DNA of 64,000 nucleotides from Terasakiella pusilla DSM 6293. GTDB lineage: Bacteria > Pseudomonadota > Alphaproteobacteria > Rhodospirillales > Terasakiellaceae. The notes under the pieces were generated by a model. The model ran no database searches. It had not been told where the DNA came from and was given only the letters and a program-made list of their open reading frames with translations. Numbering within the stretch: the first letter of the stretch is position 1; each line of letters opens with the position of its first letter. Below are positions 1 to 8,751 of the stretch, in pieces. The position numbers and the translations under genes are program-made. The stretch spans positions 1-64,000 of the forward strand of contig NZ_JHYO01000008.1 of assembly GCF_000688235.1 (NCBI RefSeq). The letters run 5' to 3'.

Positions 1-464
1 GTACCGGACTGGATACAAACGGAGGCGCCATCCAGTTCGAGAGCAGACTTAACGCCCAACTCTTTTTGAACCAGGAAGCCCTGACCGTCATAATAGTTTA
101 CCCCGGCGAAGTTCAGGCCCAGAGAGGTATCACGTGTATGTGTCCAAGTCGTGTTACGAGAAAGGATGTCGATCTCGCCAGACTGCAACGCTGTAAAACG
201 TTCTTTCGCAGTCAACGGGATGAACTTCACTTTCATCGCATCGCCAAGGACGGCAGCGGCAACGCCACGGCACACATCCACATCGATACCTGTCCAGTTC
301 CCTTTTTCATCCGGAATAGAGAAGCCCGGCAGACCTGTGGAAACACCACAAATCAATTCGCCGCGCGCCTTCACAGTTTCGAGGGTATCTGCTGCAGAGG
401 CTGCACCTGCTGAAACGGCTGTTGCAACAAGCGCACCTGTCAGGACAGACATTGTTTTCTTCAT
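1..464 (-). CDS. aapJ: General L-amino acid ABC transporter, periplasmic binding protein (N-terminal part, cut by window edge)
   Basis: Reading the minus strand from the ATG at 464 gives an uninterrupted 154-codon frame that leaves the window. It opens with a signal peptide (MKKTMSVLTGALVATAV, cleavage near SAGAASA/AD) and continues with the solute-binding pattern of the AapJ/BztA family: 'KARGELICGVSTGLPGFS', 'GNWTGIDVDVCRGVAAAV', 'FTALQSGEIDILSRNTTW'. A GGGAG ribosome site lies 8-9 bases upstream of the ATG. In this family the protein collects L-amino acids in the periplasm and hands them to an inner-membrane AapQMP transporter; the partner genes would lie left of the window. Family assignment is firm; the exact substrate range is inferred. 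Confidence 0.88.
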   Translation of the reverse strand, partial: MKKTMSVLTGALVATAVSAGAASAADTLETVKARGELICGVSTGLPGFSIPDEKGNWTGIDVDVCRGVAAAVLGDAMKVKFIPLTAKERFTALQSGEIDILSRNTTWTHTRDTSLGLNFAGVNYYDGQGFLVQKELGVKSALELDGASVCIQSG

Positions 465-971
465 TTTTGAAATCTCCCGTAATTTGTACAATAGACGGAA
501 CAAGCAACCGCCAGAAAACCGGCTTCACCCATCGCGTCCTTCGTCACCAAAAAATCCCTAACATTTTTTTGTTCATTTATTCTTTGGCTTAAAACTTTTT
601 TTGCGGACAAAAGCCCGCTTTCGAACCCGTGTAACAAACAAAACCTGACATCGGCTCGGCTTGTTCATGACTTCAGCTTTACCCGTATTTAGTCGTTTAG
701 CAAGACCAAAATCGGGATAAATTCCATTTTTCTGGCGGTCAAATTAAAATTTATGCGTAGTAATGGGTATACATCATTGCCCATGAATATAAATAAGGCG
801 CTTGCGTGCGCTGCAGCGTAAGGAATCGGTTATTTTTTGTGCGCTGCATGATTACATTTTAGCCAGATCAAGGACTTTAATATTTTTTTTTAAATCTTTT
901 GGATTTCTTCGCCAAAGCGTGGCAAAAAATAAACAAACCCAACTTTTTCGTTATGTGGAGAATCTAAAATT
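465..971. other. Intergenic region between aapJ (minus) and mtnP (plus)
   Basis: About 500 bases separate these divergent genes. No convincing coding frame is present; the frame at 802-1116 overlaps mtnP and looks like noise. The stretch is AT-rich and contains a small inverted repeat (ATGGG at 763-767 with CCCAT at 780-784). It should hold both promoters and possibly nitrogen control sites for aapJ, but I cannot point to a specific recognised operator or riboswitch. Confidence 0.5.
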
Positions 972-1847
972 ATGTCTGAAACCATTATCGGTGTCATCGG
1001 CGGCAGTGGCATTTACGAAATCGACGGACTGGAAAATGTCCGTTGGGAAACCGTCTCCTCCCCCTTTGGTAAGGTCTCCGACGATATTCTGTTTGGTGAA
1101 CTGGACGGCGTGCTAATGCGCTTTTTACCGCGCCACGCCCGTGGACATAAAATCTCCCCCAGCGAAGTCAACTATCGCGCCAATATCGATGCCTTAAAAC
1201 GCACAGGCGTCACCGATATTATCTCCGTCTCTGCCTGCGGGTCTTTAAAAGAAGAGCTACCACCGGGGCATTTTGTCTTGGCTGACGATTATATTGACCG
1301 CACATTTGCACGCGAAAAATCGTTCTTCACCACCGGCTGCGTTGCCCACGTTGCGTTTGGGGAACCTGTTTCCAAGCGCCTTGTTGATTGTCTGGAAGAA
1401 GCCCTGAAAGAAACCGGGATCGAGTACACCCGCGGCGGCACCTATCTTGCGATGGAAGGCCCGCAATTTTCAACAAAGGCGGAATCGAACCTGTATCGCA
1501 GCTGGGGCTGTTCTGTCATCGGCATGACAAATATGCCGGAAGCGAAGCTCGCGCGCGAAGCCGAGATGGGATATGCCACCGTTGCCATGGTCACCGATTA
1601 TGACTGCTGGCACGAAGACCATGACGATGTTACCGTCGAACAGGTTATTCAGGTGCTGATCGGCAACGCTGAAAAAGGCCGTACACTGGTGAAAGCCGTT
1701 GCCCCAAAAATTGCTGCTGCCCCTTTACCTTGCCCAAGCGGATGTCACACTGCCCTTGAACATGCGTTGATCACCGCGCCGGATGCCCGCGACCCAGAGG
1801 TTATGGCAAAACTTGATGCGGTTGCCGGACGCGTCTTGAAAGGCTAA
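972..1847 (+). CDS. mtnP: S-methyl-5'-thioadenosine phosphorylase
   Basis: This 291-residue cytoplasmic enzyme splits methylthioadenosine (by-product of polyamine and other SAM-dependent syntheses) with phosphate into adenine and methylthioribose-1-phosphate. The N-terminal phosphate loop GVIGGSGIYEI (about residues 7-17), the RHARGHKISPSEVNYRANI segment (about 54-72) and the MEGPQFSTKAES substrate motif are all present, and the length is normal for the family. The start has a GTGGAG ribosome site 10 bases upstream. It is first in an operon with mtnA and a class II aldolase, so its product is most likely handed directly to MtnA. Confidence 0.96.
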   Translation: MSETIIGVIGGSGIYEIDGLENVRWETVSSPFGKVSDDILFGELDGVLMRFLPRHARGHKISPSEVNYRANIDALKRTGVTDIISVSACGSLKEELPPGHFVLADDYIDRTFAREKSFFTTGCVAHVAFGEPVSKRLVDCLEEALKETGIEYTRGGTYLAMEGPQFSTKAESNLYRSWGCSVIGMTNMPEAKLAREAEMGYATVAMVTDYDCWHEDHDDVTVEQVIQVLIGNAEKGRTLVKAVAPKIAAAPLPCPSGCHTALEHALITAPDARDPEVMAKLDAVAGRVLKG

Positions 1848-1853
1848 CCCCAC

Positions 1854-2573
1854 ATGTCACGACCCCTGACATTTTTCAGCCTCTGCCTTATTGCCCTGTC
1901 TTTTTGGACGGGGCATGCGCAGGCCACAGAAGACGAAACCGTCCATGACATCTTCATTCATGAAGGGTTGAAATATCAATATAAAGGGGTCGTCCATGAC
2001 CCGGAAAGTCTGGGTGCCCTATTACAGCCCCAAACCGCAAGCGAGGAAGAAGGCTATCATGTCCTGCGCTTAAACTGTGTCATCAGCAATGATGACCGCG
2101 CGCTATTTGAAGAATTGCAAAAGTGGGTCTACGCCAAAACCGTTGATGGCGACCCCAGCGCGCCGGAATGTCGCCGCGCCATCTCGTCCTTACCCAACTC
2201 CTACCTACGTGCGAAAATCGAAGATTCTATCGGTGAACGGTCCCTGAACGAGGGGGAACAGCCTTTTGTCGGCACCTGGCAAGGGGTACGCACAAAACCT
2301 GACGGATCCGTGGACTACACATGGCGCGTCCTTCGCTCTGATCAGGGCTTATTTCATGTCACCTTTTATCAAGATGACAGCTATTCTGAAGAGATGACCC
2401 TGTATCAAACCAACGGCTTTTGGTGGATCGAAAACGAGTTGTTTCACGAATTGCAGGACCATCGGATGATTTCGCTACCCGATGTCTATTCTTTTGAGAT
2501 ACAAGGCGACCAAATTATATTTTCCAGCCCCTACACTTCCTATGATTTTGTAGACCACCGCATTGAAAATTAA
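1854..2573 (+). CDS. Secreted protein of unknown function within the mtn operon
   Basis: I do not recognise this 239-residue protein. It starts with a clear signal peptide (hydrophobic segment about residues 4-20, cleavage near GHAQA/TE), so it should be periplasmic. The C-terminal half (from about residue 140, '[15 protein letters not shown]') alternates polar and aromatic residues as in small beta-barrel lipocalin-like folds, but that is only an impression. It begins 6 bases after mtnP and ends 11 bases before mtnA, so it is co-transcribed with cytoplasmic methylthioribose enzymes although it is exported. No catalytic motif is visible. Confidence 0.75.
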   Translation: MSRPLTFFSLCLIALSFWTGHAQATEDETVHDIFIHEGLKYQYKGVVHDPESLGALLQPQTASEEEGYHVLRLNCVISNDDRALFEELQKWVYAKTVDGDPSAPECRRAISSLPNSYLRAKIEDSIGERSLNEGEQPFVGTWQGVRTKPDGSVDYTWRVLRSDQGLFHVTFYQDDSYSEEMTLYQTNGFWWIENELFHELQDHRMISLPDVYSFEIQGDQIIFSSPYTSYDFVDHRIEN

Positions 2574-2584
2574 GGCATGACTCC

Positions 2585-3679
2585 ATGAACGTAAACGGCA
2601 CCCCGACACGCACCATCTGGCTCAACAACAATGGCTGGGCGGTTGATATTATCGACCAGACCAAAATGCCTCACGCTTACGAAATCGTAACCATGGAAAC
2701 GCTGGACGATGCGTGCGTTGCCATTAAAGACATGTTGGTGCGCGGTGCACCTTTGATCGGGGCGACTGCGGCTTACGGGATGGCGCTTGCCCTGCGCAAC
2801 GACGCCAGCACCAATGCTTGCGATGCGGCTTATGAGGCGCTCTATGCCACCCGCCCGACAGCCGTAAACCTGCGTTGGGCGTTGGATGAGATGAAGGCGA
2901 AAGTCTTCCCCTTGCCCGAAGCTGAGCGGGAAGCCGCAGCTTACAAGCTGGCGGCAGAGATTTGCGATGATGACGTGGCGCAAAACTCCGCCATTGGAGA
3001 TCATGGCCTGAAAATCATTGAACAGCTCTGGGAGAAGAAGGGCAAACAAGGCGTCATCAATATCCTGGCTCACTGTAATGCGGGCTGGCTTGCGACCGTG
3101 GACTGGGGTACAGCCACCGCGCCGATGTATAAAGCCTTTGAAGCCGGTATCCCCATCCATGTCTGGGTCGATGAGACACGCCCGCGCAACCAAGGGGCCT
3201 CGCTGACGGCGTGGGAACTGGGCAATCACGGCATCCCACACACCTTAATTGTCGATAACGCAGGTGGACATTTGATGCAGCATGGTCTGGTCGATCTTTG
3301 CATTGTCGGCACAGATCGTACCACCGCCAGCGGTGATGTGTGCAACAAAATCGGCACCTATCTAAAAGCCCTTGCTGCCCATGATAATGGCGTGCCGTTT
3401 TATGTCGGCCTGCCGTCCCCGACCATCGACTGGACCGTCGATGACGGCGTCAAAGAAATCCCGATTGAAGAACGCGATCAAACCGAAGTCACGCAAATGA
3501 CGGGCCGCCTGCCTGATGGCAGCGTTGCCACGGTTACCATCACGCCAGAAGGCTGTAAGGCAGGTAACTTTGCCTTTGATGTCACCCCTGCCAAATATGT
3601 CACCGGCCTGATTACCGAACGCGGCATTGCGCCGGCGACCAAAGACGGTCTGGCCGCCCTGTTTCCGGATAAAAACTAA
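2585..3679 (+). CDS. mtnA: Methylthioribose-1-phosphate isomerase
   Basis: The 364-residue enzyme converts 5-methylthioribose-1-phosphate to 5-methylthioribulose-1-phosphate. Diagnostic segments are '[18 protein letters not shown]' (substrate phosphate site), '[19 protein letters not shown]' with the catalytic cysteine, '[16 protein letters not shown]' and '[19 protein letters not shown]' containing the catalytic Asp. The length matches bacterial MtnA (eIF2B-alpha-like family). A TAAGG ribosome site precedes the ATG by about 8 bases. Its stop codon overlaps the ATG of the following aldolase by one base (TAATG), pointing to translational coupling. Confidence 0.97.
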   Translation: MNVNGTPTRTIWLNNNGWAVDIIDQTKMPHAYEIVTMETLDDACVAIKDMLVRGAPLIGATAAYGMALALRNDASTNACDAAYEALYATRPTAVNLRWALDEMKAKVFPLPEAEREAAAYKLAAEICDDDVAQNSAIGDHGLKIIEQLWEKKGKQGVINILAHCNAGWLATVDWGTATAPMYKAFEAGIPIHVWVDETRPRNQGASLTAWELGNHGIPHTLIVDNAGGHLMQHGLVDLCIVGTDRTTASGDVCNKIGTYLKALAAHDNGVPFYVGLPSPTIDWTVDDGVKEIPIEERDQTEVTQMTGRLPDGSVATVTITPEGCKAGNFAFDVTPAKYVTGLITERGIAPATKDGLAALFPDKN

Positions 3680-4320
3680 TGTTGGCAAAAGACGTCATTA
3701 AAACCGCCCTGAAAATGAATGATCTGGGGATCAATCAAGGCACCAGCGGCAATGTGTCTGCACGCAAGGGCAGCGGTTTTCTCATTACCCCCTCCGGTCT
3801 GGACTACGACAGTTTAAAGGCAAAGGACATCGTCAAGGTCAAACAGGACGGCAGCTATAAAGGGCCGTTGAAACCGTCGAGTGAATGGCGCTTCCATCAT
3901 GATATTTATCAGGTGCGCGACGATGTAAATGCCATCATCCACACCCATTCCAAATTCGCCACCACCTTGGCCTGCCTGCGCCAAGACTTACCGCCCTTTC
4001 ATTATATGATCGCAGTGGCGGGGGGCAAAGATATCCGGTGTGCGCCGTACGCGACCTTCGGCAGCCAGGACCTATCCGATCACGCGATTGAAGCCTTACA
4101 AGATCGTAAAGCCTGCCTGCTTGCCAACCACGGCATGATCGTCGCGGCGGAGAACTTGAAAAAAGCCCTCGCCATCGCCCATGAGATCGAACTGTTGTGT
4201 GAACAATATCTCAACGCCCTGCAAGTCGGTGAGCCGCATACCCTAAGCGATGCAGAAATGGAAGAAGTGCTGGAAAAATTCAAGACCTACGGCAAACAAG
4301 ATACAAAAGAGGAAGACTAA
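3679..4320 (+). CDS. Class II aldolase, likely 5-methylthioribulose-1-phosphate aldolase (Ald2-like)
   Basis: This 213-residue protein belongs to the zinc class II aldolase/adducin family: 'NQGTSGNVSAR' near the N-terminus (phosphate binding), a Glu in 'SSEWRFHHDIY', the zinc histidines of 'HTHSKFATTLACL', and a third histidine in 'LLANHGMI'. It could in principle be MtnB dehydratase, which shares the fold. However, mtnC, mtnD and mtnK are absent nearby and the mtnP-mtnA-aldolase set is the one described for the DHAP shunt of Rhodospirillum rubrum. There the aldolase gives dihydroxyacetone phosphate and 2-(methylthio)acetaldehyde. Fold certain, reaction inferred from context. Confidence 0.85.
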   Translation: MLAKDVIKTALKMNDLGINQGTSGNVSARKGSGFLITPSGLDYDSLKAKDIVKVKQDGSYKGPLKPSSEWRFHHDIYQVRDDVNAIIHTHSKFATTLACLRQDLPPFHYMIAVAGGKDIRCAPYATFGSQDLSDHAIEALQDRKACLLANHGMIVAAENLKKALAIAHEIELLCEQYLNALQVGEPHTLSDAEMEEVLEKFKTYGKQDTKEED

Positions 4321-4340
4321 CCCCTTCCCATCGTCAAACA

Positions 4341-4384
4341 ACACCCTACATTAAGACAATGTTTCTAAAATGTAGGGTGTTTTT
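4341..4384 (+). terminator. Intrinsic terminator after the mtn operon, touching the next start codon
   Basis: A perfect 12-bp stem (ACACCCTACATT at 4341-4352 with AATGTAGGGTGT at 4369-4380) is followed by TTTT. The next gene's ATG begins at 4385, directly after the U-run, so the hairpin also covers that gene's ribosome-binding region. Confidence 0.85.
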
Positions 4385-5509
4385 ATGTTGAGAACAGGTC
4401 TTGTCGCTTCTTTGTTTTTACTTGCTGCACAGCCAAGTCTGGCGCAAGACAACCACACCTCCCAACAACATGATTTTAAACTGGTGGAAGTTACCAACGG
4501 GCTGGACCATCCGTGGGGCATGGCTTTTCTGCCTGACGGACGCATCCTGATCACCGAACGGGACACTCCGGCCCTACGCCTCGTCGAAGACGGTGTGTTA
4601 CATCCCAGCCCGATTGCGGGCCTGCCGGACAATATTTCAACATCCGGTCAAGGCGGCTTGCTGGATATCACACTGCATCCCAATTTTGCCACCAACCAAG
4701 TGCTCTATCTCTCCTATGCGGGGAAAGGCGACGACGGTGTCGGTACGGAAGTCCTGCGCGCCAGACTGGTCGGTCATCACTTGACGGACGTCGAGACTGT
4801 CTTTCAAGTGTTCCCGAAGACGGGCGGCAGCGCCCATTATGGCTCCCGCCTGCAATTTGGGGCGGAGGGTGAACTTTATGTCACAGTTGGCGATCGCTAC
4901 AGTTACATGAACGAAGCGCAAAACCCCGCCAATCATCTGGGCAGCATCCTGCGCCTGACGGATGAAGGAAAAGCCTTCAAAGATAATCCGTTCAGCGATA
5001 CTGTCGGCAAAAAACCTGAAATTTACACTTTCGGTCATCGCAACCCACAAGGCCTGACCGTTCGCCATACAGATGGATCCCTTTGGGCCCATGAACATGG
5101 CCCGCGTGGCGGGGACGAGGTGAACAAGCTAAAAGCCGGTGCAAATTACGGCTGGCCCGCCATCACCTACGGCATTGATTATTCGGGACGGACAATTTCG
5201 GACAAAACCCACGCGGCGGGTATGGAACAGCCCGTTGTATATTGGGATCCCTCCATCGCGCCCAGCGGCATGGCTTTTTACAAGGGCGACAAATTCCCCA
5301 ACTGGCAGGATGATCTGTTTGTCGGTGCCCTTGCCGGACAACATTTGCGCCGTCTGGAAATGGAAGGTGATCAGGTCGTGGACCAAGAGGTCCTGCTCGA
5401 CGAGCTTGCCCGGATCCGCGATGTGCGCAACGCACCGGATGGGTATCTCTACATTCTTACAGATGAAAGTGACGGCAAGCTGTACCGCCTTGAACCCTCA
5501 GTTCAATAA
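4385..5509 (+). CDS. Secreted PQQ-dependent sugar dehydrogenase-like beta-propeller protein
   Basis: The 374-residue protein has a signal peptide (cleavage near PSLAQ, about residue 21) and the soluble glucose dehydrogenase/YliI fold signature: 'LDHPWGMAFLPDGRILITER', 'GQGGLLDITLHPNF', 'GGSAHYGSRLQFG', 'GHRNPQGLTV', 'HEHGPRGGDEVN' and 'NYGWPAITYG'. Members are periplasmic and oxidise aldose sugars with PQQ and calcium. Whether PQQ is made by this organism is not visible here. The ATG choice is supported by the signal peptide; a weak GGGTG ribosome site sits in the 3' arm of the preceding terminator. The 3' end overlaps the convergent response-regulator gene by 12 bases. Confidence 0.9.
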   Translation: MLRTGLVASLFLLAAQPSLAQDNHTSQQHDFKLVEVTNGLDHPWGMAFLPDGRILITERDTPALRLVEDGVLHPSPIAGLPDNISTSGQGGLLDITLHPNFATNQVLYLSYAGKGDDGVGTEVLRARLVGHHLTDVETVFQVFPKTGGSAHYGSRLQFGAEGELYVTVGDRYSYMNEAQNPANHLGSILRLTDEGKAFKDNPFSDTVGKKPEIYTFGHRNPQGLTVRHTDGSLWAHEHGPRGGDEVNKLKAGANYGWPAITYGIDYSGRTISDKTHAAGMEQPVVYWDPSIAPSGMAFYKGDKFPNWQDDLFVGALAGQHLRRLEMEGDQVVDQEVLLDELARIRDVRNAPDGYLYILTDESDGKLYRLEPSVQ

Positions 5510-5866
5510 CGCATTGACGGTGCGCACCAACTCGTCGGACCGAAACGGTTTTTGCAAAACAGCATCCGCACCACTCACAAGGGCAGCATCCAGCAAATCA
5601 CCGCCATCTTTTAAGGCGCCCCCGCCGGAAATGGCAAGGATGGCGATATTGGGGTTCGCCGCAATCGCTTTGTCGATGACCGCAAGTCCGTCAATATCAG
5701 GCATCAGAATGTCCGTGATCAACAGATCGTAGCGACCATGCTTAAGCATGTGTAACGCTTCTTTACCGTTTTCGGCACTTTGCACCTGAAAACCAGCCTC
5801 AGCCAAAGCCGATTTCATCACCAACAAAATTGCCATGTCGTCATCGACAATAAGAAGCTGTGCCAC
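5498..5866 (-). CDS. Stand-alone response-regulator receiver protein
   Basis: The 122-residue protein is a CheY-like receiver with no output domain. The acidic triad (DDD at 8-10), phospho-acceptor D52 in 'LLITDILMPDIDG', S80 in 'AISGGG' and K106 in 'LQKPF' are all in place, so it should be phosphorylatable. It starts with GTG preceded by GGAGG. No kinase gene is adjacent, so the partner is unknown; it may serve a phosphorelay or a hybrid kinase elsewhere. Confidence 0.93.
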   Translation of the reverse strand: MAQLLIVDDDMAILLVMKSALAEAGFQVQSAENGKEALHMLKHGRYDLLITDILMPDIDGLAVIDKAIAANPNIAILAISGGGALKDGGDLLDAALVSGADAVLQKPFRSDELVRTVNALLN

Positions 5867-5996
5867 AGTGGCCTCCGCCTTGATTTAAAGTTGTATTGTA
5901 CGCTACCATACGAAAGGTAAATAAATCATAAAGCTTGGCGTTTGCTTTTATTGTTCGCATCCCCTACATTGTTTGCGTATCGAAAAGGAAACAACC

Positions 5997-6443
5997 GTGC
6001 AAGATTACCTCACTGAAATTGCCACCATTATTGTGGACCTTCCCCACTGCAAAAGACTCGGCTTGAAAATCACCCGCCTTGATCAAGGCAGCGGGGCGAT
6101 GGAACTCCCGCCACAAGCTGACTTTATCGGCAATACCAAGCGCCAGTTTATGCACAGCGCAATCGCCACAACCTTGCTGGATACCTTGTGCGGCGGTGTT
6201 GCCTCATCAGTTTATGATGGCGGGCGCACGGTTGCGACCCTTGATCTGCGCATTGATCACCTGACGCCGCTGGATGGCAGCAAACCCCTTTTTGCCGAGG
6301 CGGAGTGCTTTCACCGCAATGAGGACGTTGCCTACATTCAAGGTTGGGCGTGGCAGGACACGCCGGACAAACCCGTTGCCAAAGCGACCGGCACCTTTAT
6401 GACCAATGGTAAATTCCAACTCCAACCAAAGGCCCCGTCATGA
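5997..6443 (+). CDS. PaaI-family (hotdog) acyl-CoA thioesterase
   Basis: The hotdog fold is indicated by 'HSAIATTLLDTLCGGVASS' and the following 'GGRTVATLDLRIDHLTP'. I start at the GTG at 5997 because AAAAGGA lies 7 bases upstream; a TTG at 5973 is possible in frame but has no ribosome site. This gives 148 residues. Such proteins hydrolyse acyl-CoA thioesters in the cytoplasm. The usual HGG motif is replaced by MHS, so substrate range may differ from its neighbour. It overlaps the next thioesterase gene by four bases (ATGA), giving a tightly coupled pair. Confidence 0.85.
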   Translation: MQDYLTEIATIIVDLPHCKRLGLKITRLDQGSGAMELPPQADFIGNTKRQFMHSAIATTLLDTLCGGVASSVYDGGRTVATLDLRIDHLTPLDGSKPLFAEAECFHRNEDVAYIQGWAWQDTPDKPVAKATGTFMTNGKFQLQPKAPS

Positions 6444-6850
6444 GCCAGAAACTCACGCACCTGCAAGACCTGAACCGCCTGATCCCCTACGCGCAAATGG
6501 TCGGGCTTGAGATTGCACGTGACGACAAAGGGCTCCTCACCAAGCTTCTTGCCCACCCGGATAATATCGGCAACGAGGTCATCGGTGCCATCCATGGCGG
6601 GGTGGTCGGCGGGCTTTTAGAACATGCGGCTTCTTTCCATCTTTTACACGAACTGCTGGATCGCGACACCATCCCACGCATTATCAATGTGTCTTTTGAT
6701 TACCTGCGCCCCGCCCTCTTGAAGGATACATACGCCCGTGGCTATATCGTCAAACAGGGCAAACGCGTTGCCAACGTGCGCGTCAGCGCGTGGCAGGAAG
6801 ATGAAAACAGACCCGTTGCCTGCGCAAATGCACATTTCCTTATTGCGTAA
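6440..6850 (+). CDS. PaaI-family (hotdog) acyl-CoA thioesterase, second copy
   Basis: This 136-residue protein has the family core 'IHGGVVGGLLEHAASF' with the canonical HGG turn, then 'PRIINVSFDYLRPAL'. It is a distant paralogue of the preceding gene and is translationally coupled to it through an ATGA overlap. The pair could form a heteromeric hotdog thioesterase. The acyl substrate cannot be told from sequence; phenylacetyl-CoA genes are not nearby. Confidence 0.88.
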   Translation: MSQKLTHLQDLNRLIPYAQMVGLEIARDDKGLLTKLLAHPDNIGNEVIGAIHGGVVGGLLEHAASFHLLHELLDRDTIPRIINVSFDYLRPALLKDTYARGYIVKQGKRVANVRVSAWQEDENRPVACANAHFLIA

Positions 6851-6906
6851 ATTGTCCCGAAGACCCATTTATAAAGGCCCTAGAGATCGCAGAAGAATGT
6901 AAGGAC

Positions 6907-7311
6907 ATGGATAACATGCAGTTTTCAGAAACCACCCGAATGGTCACCGTCACCGTTAATCCGTTTTTTTTAGAGGATGAGTCAGACCCGCAGAAAAACA
7001 GCTTCATGTGGGCCTATCACATCCGCATCAACAACGAAGGCAACGAGGCTGTCCAGCTGATCTCGCGCTATTGGAAAATCACCGATGGTTTGGGCCGCGT
7101 TCAGGAAGTGCGCGGCGAAGGTGTCGTGGGCGACCAACCTCTGTTACAACCGGGGGATTCGTATGAATATACCAGCGGTGTCCCTTTGCAAACCCCGTCC
7201 GGCTTTATGGGCGGCGCCTATGAAATGATCAGCTCTGTAGGCGAGCGCATCCACGTAACTGTGCCAACTTTTTCTCTCGATAGCCCCTTTGAAGCACATA
7301 CCGTCAATTAA
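6907..7311 (+). CDS. apaG: ApaG family protein
   Basis: The 134-residue product is a full-length ApaG (DUF525) domain: 'VTVTVNPFFLEDES', 'FMWAYHIRINNEGNEAVQL', 'RYWKITDGLGRVQEVRGEGV' and 'PSGFMGGAYEM'. ApaG is a fibronectin-III-like cytoplasmic protein linked in enterobacteria to cobalt and magnesium resistance; its biochemical role is not settled. GTAAGGAC precedes the ATG. It stands alone between the thioesterases and the rimB-rimK operon. Confidence 0.95.
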   Translation: MDNMQFSETTRMVTVTVNPFFLEDESDPQKNSFMWAYHIRINNEGNEAVQLISRYWKITDGLGRVQEVRGEGVVGDQPLLQPGDSYEYTSGVPLQTPSGFMGGAYEMISSVGERIHVTVPTFSLDSPFEAHTVN

Positions 7312-7378
7312 GAGAATTGCCCTTCGCGCCTAAGTATGAAAAAATACACAGATATTTCATCATATAAGGACAAGAGGC

Positions 7379-7816
7379 GTGACTTCCCCTTTTGGTATTA
7401 TCGGTCGCTGTGAATGGGTTCATTTTTCTGAACTGGAAGGATGCGACATCAAAGCGAAAATTGACACCGGCGCAGATACATCCGCGTTACATGCCTGGAA
7501 AATAAAGCCATTCGAAAAAAATGGTCAGGAATGGGTGCGCTTTGAAATCCACCCCAAACAAAAAACCACAGAGGGCAAAAAAATGTGCGAAGCCCCTGTA
7601 TTGGCCAAAAAAGATATTAAAAGCTCAAACGGTCAGATCGAGTCGCGCTTTACCATTCGCACACCAGCGAAAATAGGGCCGCACAAATATCATATTGACT
7701 TAACCCTCACAAACCGCGATGAAATGGGTTTTAGGATGCTATTGGGCCGTAAAGCGATCAAGGGGAGGTTCCTTGTCGATTGCGCCCATTCTTTCTTACA
7801 ATCTCACGCAGAATAA
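7379..7816 (+). CDS. rimB: RimB-like retropepsin-fold protease, RimK partner
   Basis: This 145-residue protein carries the aspartic-protease signature 'KIDTGADTSALHAW' (about residues 27-40) and a later 'LLGRKAIKGRFLVD', the pattern of the family usually labelled ATP-dependent zinc protease. In Pseudomonas a member called RimB modulates RimK and is encoded with it. The start is GTG with AAGGACAAGAGG just upstream. It precedes rimK by 25 bases, so the two are surely one operon. Function in cutting or trimming poly-glutamate tails is inferred from context. Confidence 0.88.
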   Translation: MTSPFGIIGRCEWVHFSELEGCDIKAKIDTGADTSALHAWKIKPFEKNGQEWVRFEIHPKQKTTEGKKMCEAPVLAKKDIKSSNGQIESRFTIRTPAKIGPHKYHIDLTLTNRDEMGFRMLLGRKAIKGRFLVDCAHSFLQSHAE

Positions 7817-7841
7817 CCATACACGCTTCTAGGAGCCACTT

Positions 7842-8747
7842 ATGAAAATCCTTATGCTTGCAAGGAACCAAAACCTTTACTCCCACAAGCGCCTGAAAGA
7901 GGCTGCGGAGGAGCGCGGGCATGAGTTGAATATGTATGACCCGCTGAAATGCTATATGGATATTGCGTCCCATCGTCCGAAACTGTTTTTCGGCTCAACC
8001 GAGATTAAAGGGTATGACGCGGTTATTCCCCGCATTGGGGCGTCCGTCACCTTCTATGGTCTGGCTGTGTTGCGCCAGTTGGAAACTATGGGCATGTTTC
8101 CCGTCAACGAGTCCGTCGCCATTGAACGATCGCGCGACAAGCTGCGCTCCATGCAGTTGCTGGCGCGCGATGGCATTGGCCTGCCCGTCACCGTCTTTGC
8201 CCATGACACCAAAATGACGGAAGAAGTGATCCAGCGCGCAGGCGGTGCCCCGGTGGTGATCAAACTTCTGGAAGGAACGCAAGGCGTCGGTGTTGTCCTT
8301 GGTGAAACACATAAAGCCGCCAAATCCGTGATCGAAGCGTTTCGTGGGGCAAACGTCAACATTCTGGTGCAAGAATTTATCCGCGAAGCCGGTGCAACCG
8401 ATATCCGTGCCCTTGTTGTGGGCGGTAAAGTCGTTGCCACCATGCAACGCACCGGCGCTGAAGGTGATTTTCGTTCTAACCTGCATCGCGGTGGGTCCGC
8501 CTGCAAAATCCGGATCACACCGGAAGAACGCAGCACTGCCATTCGCGCGGCAAAAACCATGGGGCTGAATGTCTGTGGTGTGGATATGCTGCGGTCCAAC
8601 CACGGTCCTGTGGTGATGGAAGTGAACTCGTCACCGGGTCTCGAAGGTGTGGAAACCGCAACAGGCATTGATGTGGCCAGCAAAATTATCGAGCTTATTG
8701 AGAAAAAGGCCGAATACGGCAAAACAAAAACCAAAGGCAAAGGTTAA
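7842..8747 (+). CDS. rimK: RimK-family alpha-L-glutamate ligase
   Basis: The 301-residue ATP-grasp enzyme adds glutamate to a C-terminal carboxylate; E. coli RimK modifies ribosomal protein S6. Visible features are the N-terminal '[18 protein letters not shown]', nucleotide-binding '[18 protein letters not shown]', '[17 protein letters not shown]' and the metal-binding C-terminal '[14 protein letters not shown]'. Length is typical. It lies between rimB and an M14-family desuccinylase in one operon, implying a modification and removal system for the same amide bond. Confidence 0.95.
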   Translation: MKILMLARNQNLYSHKRLKEAAEERGHELNMYDPLKCYMDIASHRPKLFFGSTEIKGYDAVIPRIGASVTFYGLAVLRQLETMGMFPVNESVAIERSRDKLRSMQLLARDGIGLPVTVFAHDTKMTEEVIQRAGGAPVVIKLLEGTQGVGVVLGETHKAAKSVIEAFRGANVNILVQEFIREAGATDIRALVVGGKVVATMQRTGAEGDFRSNLHRGGSACKIRITPEERSTAIRAAKTMGLNVCGVDMLRSNHGPVVMEVNSSPGLEGVETATGIDVASKIIELIEKKAEYGKTKTKGKG

Positions 8748-8751
8748 AATC

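Noticed and set aside
465-971. SAM-type riboswitch before mtnP
   Set aside because: No recognised riboswitch core could be matched by eye and mtnP is not a usual target; a covariance-model search would decide.
802-1116. 104-codon plus-strand frame upstream of mtnP
   Set aside because: It overlaps mtnP in another frame, has no ribosome site and no protein-like pattern.
8647-8751. Extended start for the M14 desuccinylase
   Set aside because: It would lie inside rimK in another frame; the ATG at 8752 follows the rimK stop by four bases.
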